The notes under the pieces were generated by a model. It saw nothing but the letters and a program-made list of their open reading frames with translations, was not told the origin of the DNA and did not search any database. This document shows positions 1-7,149 of a stretch of DNA of 64,000 bases, one piece after another. How positions within the stretch are numbered: the first letter of the stretch is position 1; the number at the start of each line of letters is the position of its first letter. The stretch is from JAVBWI01 sp036677445. GTDB taxonomy: Bacteria; Bacillota; Clostridia; Christensenellales; CAG-138. The DNA is taken from NCBI GenBank assembly GCA_036677445.1, contig JAVBWI010000017.1, positions 1-64,000 of the forward strand. Reading direction: 5' to 3'. The position numbers were made by a program, and so were the translations under genes.

Positions 1-211
1 AGAAGTATTTAAACATGAAGCACCTGGAGTATCAGGTAGAACCCGATTTTGCCGCCAGCTGAAGTGGCAGACGCACGGCCTCGTTCCTTTTTGCGCATAA
101 TTCTTGACAGTACCCTTTCACCGAACCCAAGAACATCAAGCGAGTGACGATTTTACCTTGTCGGGGAAGAAAACAGAGAGTTGCAAAAGTATCTGCCCCC
201 AGTTTTGAACC
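1..211. other. Left edge with no resolved gene
   Basis: I see no supportable gene here. The third plus frame is open from the window edge to a TGA near base 60 and could be the last codons of a gene lying to the left, but the piece is too short to identify. The rest lies downstream of the minus-strand HD-GYP gene and holds no clear terminator. Confidence 0.3.
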
Positions 212-1483
212 TTACCCCTCCACCTCCATATACGCCCGATACTCTCCCGCGGCATTTTGCTGCGCGGCAATGCGCACGCCGTTGAGCATCTCAAAATGGT
301 CCATCAGCAGGGAAACGACATACGGGCAGACGGAACCGTCGGCGACCATGCTTGAAAGCACTTGCTTCGCCTGTTCTTTCTCCATGCCCTGCCGGTAGGG
401 GCGGTCCTCGGTGATAGCGGTGAATATATCCGCCACGGCCATGATGCGCGCGCCCAGCGGGATATCCCCGTCCCGCAGATGGAAGGGGTAGCCTTTGCCG
501 TTCAATTTCTCATGGTGGAAGGAAGCCCAGCGGTTGATGGTTTCAAAGCCCTTGATGGCCTGCAGCAGCCGGTAGGTGTAGAACGTATGGCTCCGGATCT
601 CGTTGAATTCCCCGGCGTTGAGCTTGTCCTGCTTTTCCAGCACCTCTTTTTTGACGGCCAGCTTGCCAAGGTCGTGCAGATACCCCGCCACCAGCATCAT
701 CGCCTGTTCGCTGCCCGAAAACCCCGCAAGCTCGGCCAGTTTTTCGGCCGTCTTCGCGACGCCCGCGGAATGCATCGCGGTAAAGGGGCTTCGAAAATCG
801 ATCACCTTGGAGAATATCCTTGTAAGCGCGATGGCCTCTTTCATATCCAGCTCCACCGTGTCGAACATCACGATCTCGGGCAGTATGTAAAGAAGCGGGC
901 TGTAGGCGATATCCAGCCAAATATATTCCTCCGCACTCATGGCGACAAAGGCGTCCACCAGCTCGGGCATGAACGCGGCGCCCTTCTTTTCCTCAATAGC
1001 GGCGCGGATACCCTTGACCTGCCCCAGCACATCCTGATCTTTATCCACCAATACGGCGACCCTGTCCGCAAGGTGCAAAATATGGCTTAAGTAGGGGACT
1101 TCCCTGCCTTTGTAAGTCTTGCCCTCCCCGCCGTTCCAGGGCAGGTGGTGGCAGCGTATGATTTCCGCCGCGCCGCGAAGCGGGGCAAAGCCCTCGATCA
1201 GCCGCGCGCCGCGCACGGCGTGGCTCTGCGCACTCGGCGGTTCTTCCTCAATAAGCTCCAGCCGTTCATTGAGCGAAAGCGCGCCGATATCGTGCAGCAG
1301 CCCCGCAAGCATCAGCTCTTTTTTCTCTTCGGCGGAAAGGTTCAGGCGCTCCGCGATGCGGAACGCAAGATAAGCCACCTGCTGGTGGTGCCTTTCCAAT
1401 TCGTGGCTGATCAGGTCCCCCGCGTTGGTCAGGCATATCAGAAGGTCGTACATGCTGATAAAATACTGTTTGATTTCAGACAT
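212..1483 (-). CDS. HD-GYP domain protein with two HD modules, probable c-di-GMP phosphodiesterase
   Basis: This 423-residue soluble protein carries two HD-type modules. The first (about residues 25-190) keeps LLHDIGAL and a CHH near residue 111 but has NGGEG where a GYP would lie, so it looks degenerate. The second (about 230-400) keeps GYLHDLGKLA and the diagnostic HHEKLNGKGYP followed by ADIFTAITEDRPYR. HD-GYP proteins hydrolyse cyclic di-GMP at a di- or tri-iron centre, so that is the inferred activity of the second module. No membrane or sensor domain is visible. The start follows an AAGGAAAG ribosome-binding site. It lies downstream of the LysM-GH18 gene on the same strand and may be co-transcribed with it. 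Substrate choice is inferred from the family. Confidence 0.88.
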   Translation of the reverse strand: MSEIKQYFISMYDLLICLTNAGDLISHELERHHQQVAYLAFRIAERLNLSAEEKKELMLAGLLHDIGALSLNERLELIEEEPPSAQSHAVRGARLIEGFAPLRGAAEIIRCHHLPWNGGEGKTYKGREVPYLSHILHLADRVAVLVDKDQDVLGQVKGIRAAIEEKKGAAFMPELVDAFVAMSAEEYIWLDIAYSPLLYILPEIVMFDTVELDMKEAIALTRIFSKVIDFRSPFTAMHSAGVAKTAEKLAELAGFSGSEQAMMLVAGYLHDLGKLAVKKEVLEKQDKLNAGEFNEIRSHTFYTYRLLQAIKGFETINRWASFHHEKLNGKGYPFHLRDGDIPLGARIMAVADIFTAITEDRPYRQGMEKEQAKQVLSSMVADGSVCPYVVSLLMDHFEMLNGVRIAAQQNAAGEYRAYMEVEG

Positions 1484-1526
1484 TGTTCTTTCCTTCCCTT
1501 TTCTTCATCATCCCCCTTTCTAATCG

Positions 1527-1664
1527 TGCTTTTTGCCGCGCGGCTTGAGCGATTATTCGCCGGGTATCGAAATCGCCTTGCGGACATCGTACATCGCGCT
1601 TTTGCCGCGCCTCCTGCGCAATTATTGGCCGGGTATCGAAATCACCTTGCGGACATCGTACATG
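1527..1664 (-). repeat. 69-bp tandem duplication of the GH18 gene 3' end
   Basis: Two units of 69 bp (about 1527-1595 and 1596-1664) lie head to tail. The right unit contains the last codons of the GH18 gene, reading MYDVRKVISIPGQ and stop. The left unit lies beyond the stop and still encodes MYDVRKAISIPGE and stop, with a few substitutions. The duplicated tail has no start of its own and is presumably untranslated. Confidence 0.85.
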
Positions 1665-2779
1665 GAAGTAAGCGTCTCATAGCCTTCGGGGGAAAAGCGG
1701 TTGATTGTCCAATAGCTTACGCCGCCCAGGTCATATTCCTCCACCAGCTCCAGCCGCGCGCGTATGCTCTGTTCGTTATCGAACCAGACCACATGCTCCA
1801 CGCCCGCGTCGTCCGTATAATTAAAGTAAGGCGCCTGGGATTTTTCGTCGAATTCTATTGTCGCGCCCTCGCTTTGTGCAAGCTCCCTGGCCTGCCTAAA
1901 CGAGACCGAGCGCGCGGCAGTGCCCTCTTTATACGGCAGCGTCCAGTCATAGCCGTAGTTGGGCATGCCCATGAGTATTTTTTCGCTGGGGATGACGGTG
2001 GTCGCATACTGTATCACCCGCTCCACCTGGTCGGCGGGGGCGACCGCCATGGGCGGCCCGTAGGTGTACCCCCACTCGTACGTCATGATGATAACATGGT
2101 CCGCAAGCCGGCCGTGTACGGCATAGTCATGCGCTTCGTATAAGAGACCGGGCTGATCCCCGCTCACCTTGGGCGCGACCGCCGTCACGACGATGTAGCC
2201 AAGCGGATGCAGCCGCTGTGTGACCGTCTCCAAAAAACGGGTATACGCCTCCCTGTCCGCCGGGTAGATATATTCAAAATCGATGTCGAGCCCGTAGTAG
2301 TTTTTGGATTTGAGCAGATTGACCACGTTGTTGAGGAGAGTCTGCTGCACCTCCTGGTCCGTCAGTATGGTGTGCGCCAGGTCGCTTGAAAAACCCTCGC
2401 CTTCTTCGATATTGGAAATGACCATCATGGGCGCGACCCGCATCTGCCTCGCCGCGTCGATAAGCGGCTGGTCGTCGATGGGAATAAGTGAGCCGTCCGG
2501 CTTCACCTCGTAGCTGAATATGCTCAGGTATGTAAGAAAGGGCAGCGTATCCTCCAGCACCTGCATATCGATATTCGGGAAGGCGTAGCCGTTGACGTCG
2601 ATAATGCGGCGCTCTTCCTCGCTTTCGGGTATTTGTATCGTCTGCCCGGCCTGAATATTGCCCGGGTCGGTGATCTCGGGGTTTGCCGCAAGCAAGGCCT
2701 CCTGCGTGATGCCGAATGTTTTCGCGATGGAGAAAATGGAATCGCCGGGTTTTACGATATACTCGGTCATATATGCCAC
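1622..2779 (-). CDS. LysM domain-GH18 glycoside hydrolase (spore germination type, YaaH/SleL-like)
   Basis: The 385-residue protein starts with one LysM domain (about residues 6-51, EYIVKPGDSIFSIAK to AGQTIQIPE) and continues into a glycoside hydrolase family 18 barrel. The catalytic DxDxE motif is visible as LDIDFEYI at about residue 165, with Glu as the expected acid. LysM binds peptidoglycan N-acetylglucosamine. GH18 enzymes with this arrangement in spore formers (YaaH, SleL) act as N-acetylglucosaminidases on cortex fragments. No classical signal peptide is seen, as is common for YaaH relatives. The organism may therefore be a spore former, though this gene alone does not prove it. The 3' end is partly duplicated downstream. 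Confidence 0.88.
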   Translation of the reverse strand: MAYMTEYIVKPGDSIFSIAKTFGITQEALLAANPEITDPGNIQAGQTIQIPESEEERRIIDVNGYAFPNIDMQVLEDTLPFLTYLSIFSYEVKPDGSLIPIDDQPLIDAARQMRVAPMMVISNIEEGEGFSSDLAHTILTDQEVQQTLLNNVVNLLKSKNYYGLDIDFEYIYPADREAYTRFLETVTQRLHPLGYIVVTAVAPKVSGDQPGLLYEAHDYAVHGRLADHVIIMTYEWGYTYGPPMAVAPADQVERVIQYATTVIPSEKILMGMPNYGYDWTLPYKEGTAARSVSFRQARELAQSEGATIEFDEKSQAPYFNYTDDAGVEHVVWFDNEQSIRARLELVEEYDLGGVSYWTINRFSPEGYETLTSMYDVRKVISIPGQ

Positions 2780-2957
2780 ATCCTTTAACAGGTGTTTGTT
2801 GTTTAAAGATATGAACGAAGCATATAAAAATGCACGCCGTTTTGGCAGATGGCCGAAATTGGTTGCGCTTTGAGTCCCCGCCGGTCATTCTTTTGCTGTC
2901 ACATGCCTATAAACCCGTGTTATAATAGATACATCATAACCTCTGAAAGGAACCTCC

Positions 2958-3743
2958 ATGCTCTTTTCACCGCTGTACTCCGGCTCCTCGGGCAACGCCA
3001 CGTTCATAGAGGCGGGCGACGTGCGCCTGTTGGTGGACGCGGGGCTGACCGGCTCGCGCATCGAGCAGGCGCTCAATGCCGTGGGCGCGCCGGTCTCCAC
3101 CATTTCCGCCATACTCGTCACGCACGAACATATCGACCATGTGCGCGGCGTGGGCGTGTTATCCCGCCGGTACGGCATCCCCGTGTACGCGAACGCCGCC
3201 TGCTGGGAAGCGATGGCGCCGAGCATAGGCGAAATTGCCCCGCGCTGCACCCGCGTCATTGAAACGGGGCGCGACTTTTATATCAAAGGCGTCAATATTA
3301 CGCCCTTTGCCATCCCGCACGACGCGGCGGAGCCGGTGGGCTATACGTTTCGCTATGAGGGGCGCTGCGCGGGCGTACTCACGGACGTGGGGCATGTGGA
3401 CGAGCATCTGATCGACGCCGTGGAACACTGCGATATACTGCTGCTCGAAGCCAACCACGATGTGGATATGCTCAAGGCCGGGCGCTACCCCTACCCGCTC
3501 AAGCAGCGCATATTATCCCGCCACGGGCATCTTTCCAACGAGGATTCGGGCAGCGCCCTGTGCAGGCTGTACGCGCGCGGGCTAAAGCACGCTGTGCTCG
3601 GCCACCTGAGCGCGGAAAACAACGACGAAAACCTCGCCATGGCGACGGTCGCCGCGGCGCTGCGCGCACAGGATATATACGAGGGCATGCACGTCGCCAT
3701 GTCGCACCGGGACCGGCCCTGCGGCGTGTTTCATCTGGAATAA
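2958..3743 (+). CDS. walJ: MBL-fold metallo-hydrolase, WalJ/YycJ-like
   Basis: The 261-residue protein has the metallo-beta-lactamase fold. It opens with LYSGSSGNATFIE, typical of the YycJ/WalJ group, and carries the metal motif HEHIDH at residues 56-61. Further metal ligands are likely the His in AIPHD, the Asp in LTDVGH and the C-terminal His in AMSHRD. WalJ homologues are thought to be DNA exonucleases linked to cell-wall and division control, usually encoded beside the WalRK two-component system. No walRK genes are present here, so the symbol rests on sequence type alone. The ATG follows GAAAGGAACC, and a TATAAT box sits at 2921-2926. Confidence 0.75.
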   Translation: MLFSPLYSGSSGNATFIEAGDVRLLVDAGLTGSRIEQALNAVGAPVSTISAILVTHEHIDHVRGVGVLSRRYGIPVYANAACWEAMAPSIGEIAPRCTRVIETGRDFYIKGVNITPFAIPHDAAEPVGYTFRYEGRCAGVLTDVGHVDEHLIDAVEHCDILLLEANHDVDMLKAGRYPYPLKQRILSRHGHLSNEDSGSALCRLYARGLKHAVLGHLSAENNDENLAMATVAAALRAQDIYEGMHVAMSHRDRPCGVFHLE

Positions 3744-3826
3744 CGGGGCATATTTCTAATGGGTGCGGCGTTCTGGCGCCTGCGGCCTGTTGTCCGGGAA
3801 AACGATAACGACCAGTACGACGCAAA

Positions 3827-3946
3827 CGGAGGCGGCTCATGCAACCCGTTTCAATAGAAAGCAAGAAACCCATCGACCAAGCCAGAAAGTAAGACGGAGG
3901 CGGCTCATGCAACCTGTTTCAATAGAAAGCAAAAAAACCATCGACC
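3827..3946 (+). repeat. Partial tandem duplication of the CPBP protease gene start
   Basis: The segment from the ribosome-binding site through codon 13 of the CPBP protease gene occurs twice, 68 bp apart (about 3827-3878 and 3895-3946), with only a few mismatches. Both copies have GGAGGCGGCTC followed by ATG. Because 68 is not a multiple of three the first copy is out of frame with the gene. Confidence 0.85.
3839..3892 (+). CDS. 17-residue leader ORF copied from the CPBP protease start
   Basis: This ORF reads MQPVSIESKKPIDQARK and then stops. It repeats the first residues of the protease that starts 15 bp after its stop codon, and it has the same ribosome-binding site as that gene. Translation is therefore plausible. 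Any role, such as translational coupling or attenuation, is speculative. Confidence 0.4.
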   Translation: MQPVSIESKKPIDQARK

Positions 3947-4965
3947 GCATGATGCTGTGGATCTGCCCGGCAATGATATTGATGAACCTGGCGGTAGGGC
4001 GGATCGCGGGGTATGGCGATCTTGTGCGCCTGTTCGCCTGGAGCGCGCTGCTGGTGGAGCTGACGCTGTTGTACTGGCCCGCCCGCAGCTTTATAGAGCG
4101 TCACGGCGGCAAAACAGCGTTTGGCCTTGTTCGCGTAAGCGCTGGCGAATGGGTATGGGCGGTGCTGTTCGGCATCGGCGCGTTTTTTATTTCCACCGCC
4201 TTCAACGGCGTGATGCAGTTGCTGTGGCAGGGACTGGGCGCAAACGAACCGCTGATTTCCACCCCGCTGCCCATGGACGGCGGCTGGCGGCTTTTTGCCT
4301 CGCTGCTTCTCGTTGCGGGAATTCCCGCCTTTGCGGAGGAAACGCTCTTTCGCGGCGCGCTGCTGCACGCATGGCTTCCGCAGGGCAAAACGCGCGCGCT
4401 CTGGCACGGCGCGCTGCTGTTCGCGCTCATACACCTGCAGCCGAACGCATTGCCCCCGCTGCTGCTATTGGGACTGCTGCTGGGCGCGATCACGCTGCTC
4501 ACCGGCTCCGTTTACCCCGCGATGGTCGTGCACGGCGTCAACAATGCCGTCGCAGTGCTGCTAAGCGCTTTGGCGGGCAAGGAAGCGGCTGCCGTCGCCG
4601 CGTCGCAGACGCTCTCGGCGGCCGAACTGCTGCCGACGTTGGTCATTTATGCCGCTGTCGGCGTAGCGGGCGTTTTTGTAAGCTATCAGGGATTAAAACG
4701 TGCCGCATCGCGCAGACGCGCCCTGCCGGAGGAGGAACTTCTTACTATGCATGAGCTGCGCCCCTTCGGCGGCGCACACGCCGCCGAAAAAGCGGATACG
4801 GCCGCCGCGCAAGAAAGCCCCGCGCCGCCGCAATACCGGCCCGGCGCACAAAGGCAGGGTACAGGCAAGCTGGCGGTGGCGCTGACTTATGCGCTGATGG
4901 GATTTTTGAACGCGCTGCTGTTTGCCCTGATGTTCATAGACCTGCCGATGCCGGCCGGTCTGTGA
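3907..4965 (+). CDS. CPBP family intramembrane metalloprotease
   Basis: The protein has 352 residues from the ATG at 3907, chosen because GGAGG lies 7 bases upstream. It is strongly hydrophobic with about eight membrane segments. The CPBP (CAAX protease and bacteriocin-processing) motifs are visible: FAEETLFRGAL (EExxxR), then ALIHLQPN, then VHGVNNAV. These supply the Glu, His and Asn expected at the active site. A charged linker of about 60 residues (Ala/Pro/Glu rich) precedes one last membrane helix. CPBP proteins cleave within membranes and serve in prenyl-protein processing, peptide maturation or immunity. The substrate cannot be read from the sequence. It ends 6 bp before rlmH and probably shares its transcript. 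Confidence 0.85.
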   Translation: MQPVSIESKKTIDRMMLWICPAMILMNLAVGRIAGYGDLVRLFAWSALLVELTLLYWPARSFIERHGGKTAFGLVRVSAGEWVWAVLFGIGAFFISTAFNGVMQLLWQGLGANEPLISTPLPMDGGWRLFASLLLVAGIPAFAEETLFRGALLHAWLPQGKTRALWHGALLFALIHLQPNALPPLLLLGLLLGAITLLTGSVYPAMVVHGVNNAVAVLLSALAGKEAAAVAASQTLSAAELLPTLVIYAAVGVAGVFVSYQGLKRAASRRRALPEEELLTMHELRPFGGAHAAEKADTAAAQESPAPPQYRPGAQRQGTGKLAVALTYALMGFLNALLFALMFIDLPMPAGL

Positions 4966-4971
4966 AGCGCG

Positions 4972-5451
4972 ATGCGCATCGCCGTCGCCTGCGTGGGCAG
5001 GCTCAAGGAACGCTATATGCGGGAAGCCGCGGCGGAATATGTCAAGCGGCTCTCGCGTTATGCGCAGACGGAAATACTGGAGACGCCCGACGAGCCCGCG
5101 CCGGAGCGGCTCTCGGACGCGCAGCGCGCGCAGATACTTGCGCGCGAGGGCGAGCGGTTGCTTGCAACGATCGGTGCGCGGGATTTTGTGGCGGCATTGT
5201 GCATCGACGGCGCGCGGCAATCCTCCGAAAGCTTCGCAAAAGCGATGGAAGGCTGGCTGGGCGGCGGATACGCGCGCATCGTGTTCGTCATCGGCGGTTC
5301 GCTGGGGCTTTCCCCCGCGGTATTATCCCGTGCGGATGCAAAGCTTTCGCTCTCGGATATGACATTCCCGCACCAGCTTGCGCGCATAGTTCTGCTTGAG
5401 CAGATTTACCGCGCGTTTAAAATCAACGGCAACGAGCCCTACCATAAATAG
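4972..5451 (+). CDS. rlmH: 23S rRNA pseudouridine-1915 N3-methyltransferase
   Basis: The protein is 159 residues, the normal length for RlmH, a SPOUT-class enzyme that methylates pseudouridine 1915 in helix 69 of 23S rRNA. Family signatures are present: the N-terminal VGRLKERYMREAAAEYVKR, the knot-forming FVIGGSLGLSPAVL, and the C-terminal MTFPHQLARIVLLEQIYRAF ending in NGNEPYHK. It starts 6 bp after the CPBP gene. Conservation through the last residue leaves little doubt. Confidence 0.96.
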   Translation: MRIAVACVGRLKERYMREAAAEYVKRLSRYAQTEILETPDEPAPERLSDAQRAQILAREGERLLATIGARDFVAALCIDGARQSSESFAKAMEGWLGGGYARIVFVIGGSLGLSPAVLSRADAKLSLSDMTFPHQLARIVLLEQIYRAFKINGNEPYHK

Positions 5452-5488
5452 CAGCAAACTTTTTCCCATTGGACGAAAGGGCAGTTAC

Positions 5489-6298
5489 ATGTGGAAGCAG
5501 GATAAACGTATTACGACAGGATTATTTGGCGGTTTATTGTCGCTGATACTTTTTATCATATCTTGTTTTGCAATCGGAAACCAAGCGCCTTTGGTCAATA
5601 TATTTTTTCTTTGTCTGACAGCCTTTTTTCTCGGATATCTCTTTAAAGGAATACGATTGGGAATTATTTTGTTTGCCGGGATCGTCGCCGTATTATTGAT
5701 TGCTTTTTTGCACGGCGATTTCGGCAATTATCTTGTTGAAAACGGGTATGTTTCAGACAGCACCAGAAAACTTATAGCGTCGCTTTTTTTACCCGTATTG
5801 CTGCTTATCACCTGTTTTATTTGGAAACTGCGGGTGAAGAAGCTGAATGGAACAGAAGATTTAATAGGGCAGATGGATGCGGAGAATGAAGAGAAGGAGC
5901 TTTCCCTCGACGGTACGTTCGTTATATTGATAAAACCAAATGCGTTTAAGGTCGATATGGTCTATAAAGTTTTTCAAAAGGACGGCGGCCTTTTCTTTTG
6001 CCGGGTGGGCGGACAATTCTACGAAATCAACGAATTGGTATTCGATCGGACACCGGATAAAGAGGACGCGCAACTGTTATCGGAAAAGGATAACTTTAAG
6101 ATTGCTCTCAAGGATATAAACGGTATCACTGTACGCAAAAAGAAAAGCATGCGGACAGGCGCTATACCCAATAACGGGGTAGCTGAATTTGCTTTGGGCG
6201 GGAAGAAGGAAAGATATATCCTGCATCCCGTTACAGAATACGGCTGTTTGGTCGATTACTTCAGGAATACCGGCATTCCGGTAAATGAAAAGGAATAG
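5489..6298 (+). CDS. Hypothetical membrane protein, AT-rich
   Basis: I do not recognise this 269-residue protein. The start at 5489 is preferred because GAAAGGG lies just upstream, while an in-frame ATG further left overlaps rlmH without a ribosome-binding site. It has four predicted membrane helices in the first 125 residues (around 10-30, 35-55, 58-78 and 98-118). A soluble C-terminal half of about 140 residues follows, with alternating hydrophobic strands ending in VDYFRNTGIPVNEKE. That part could be a small beta-rich domain. Codon usage and base composition are clearly more AT-rich than the flanking genes, which suggests recent transfer. Confidence 0.7.
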   Translation: MWKQDKRITTGLFGGLLSLILFIISCFAIGNQAPLVNIFFLCLTAFFLGYLFKGIRLGIILFAGIVAVLLIAFLHGDFGNYLVENGYVSDSTRKLIASLFLPVLLLITCFIWKLRVKKLNGTEDLIGQMDAENEEKELSLDGTFVILIKPNAFKVDMVYKVFQKDGGLFFCRVGGQFYEINELVFDRTPDKEDAQLLSEKDNFKIALKDINGITVRKKKSMRTGAIPNNGVAEFALGGKKERYILHPVTEYGCLVDYFRNTGIPVNEKE

Positions 6299-6344
6299 GC
6301 GCGCTTGCGCACGGTGCCGCAAACAGAAGCAAAGGAGAACCCGC

Positions 6345-6860
6345 TTGAAAGACCCGAGAGAACTTTCCGTATACGAGGCGCTGTCGGCCCTCAATATTCC
6401 GTATGAGCGCTTTGAGCACGCCGCCGCCATGACCATGCGGGATTGTGACGTGTTCGACGCCGGGCGCAGCGCCGCCCACTGCAAGAACCTCTTTTTGACC
6501 AACCGGCAGGGTACGGATTTCTACCTGCTGCTGGTGGTGGGGGACAAGCCCTTTAAAACCAGGGATGTGAGCCGCCAGCTCGGCGTAGCCCGCCTGAGCT
6601 TTGGCACGCCCGAACAGCTGATGGATAAGCTTGGCCTGCTGCCCGGCGCGGTCACGCCCATGGGGCTTTTGAACGACCCCGCCCGCGCTGTGCATGTACT
6701 GCTGGACCGGGACGTTGCGCAGTGGGAAACCATAATTGTCCACCCCAACGTCAATACGGTCTCCATACTGCTTTCCACGGCCGACCTTTTGCGCTTTCTA
6801 GCGGCGCGCGGCAACCGCGTCACCTATGTCGATGTGGCGGCGCTGGATACCGGGGGCTAA
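6345..6860 (+). CDS. Prolyl-tRNA deacylase-like protein (YbaK/ProX family)
   Basis: The TTG at 6345 is chosen as start because AAAGGAG lies 7 bases upstream; this gives 171 residues beginning KDPRELSVYEAL. The YbaK/aminoacyl-tRNA deacylase fold is indicated by the order YERFEHAAA, CKNLFLTNRQ, FYLLLVVGDKPF and FGTPEQLMDKLGL, followed by PGAVTPMGLLND. This matches the ProX/PrdX group, stand-alone enzymes that hydrolyse Ala (or Cys) wrongly attached to tRNA-Pro. The gene stands alone between the AT-rich membrane protein and the Na/Pi transporter. Confidence 0.85.
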   Translation: MKDPRELSVYEALSALNIPYERFEHAAAMTMRDCDVFDAGRSAAHCKNLFLTNRQGTDFYLLLVVGDKPFKTRDVSRQLGVARLSFGTPEQLMDKLGLLPGAVTPMGLLNDPARAVHVLLDRDVAQWETIIVHPNVNTVSILLSTADLLRFLAARGNRVTYVDVAALDTGG

Positions 6861-6913
6861 AAAGCAAATGCTAAGTAAGCGCCGATGAAATGAGGGATGT
6901 GGATTGGCGAGAG

Positions 6914-6995
6914 GATTTTGCGGCCTGCAAGGAGCAAAATCGAAGGAATAGAAGCGCTATTTCAGGATTTTAGCTTAACGCGGCAGGCCGCGAAA
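6914..6995 (+). promoter_or_regulatory. Two mutually exclusive hairpins in the leader of the Na/Pi transporter
   Basis: GATTTTGC at 6914-6921 can pair perfectly with GCAAAATC at 6934-6941. The overlapping segment 6916-6928 can instead pair with 6983-6995: the core is GCGGCCTGC against GCAGGCCGC, extended by one G-U and three A-T pairs to 13 pairs. The two structures share bases 6916-6921 and cannot form together. The site lies about 150-230 bases before the transporter start. I know no riboswitch class that fits. Confidence 0.45.
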
Positions 6996-7149
6996 ACAGC
7001 CGTCAGGACAACGTTCCGAATTCATCAGCGGTTACCGAATATACATGCCGGTTTAAACGGCATTTTACACCGCCTGCAAATTTTCTTTGGTCCCTCAACG
7101 GACTTACTGCGGGTTATAAGAAGAAGCAATACGAAAAGGTGGGATGCAA

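Noticed and set aside
1..60. End of a gene entering from the left edge
   Set aside because: About 19 codons are open in one plus frame before a stop. This is too short to distinguish from chance or to identify.
1145..2143. Plus-strand ORF crossing the HD-GYP and GH18 genes
   Set aside because: It is antisense to two genes with intact catalytic motifs and crosses the intergenic duplication.
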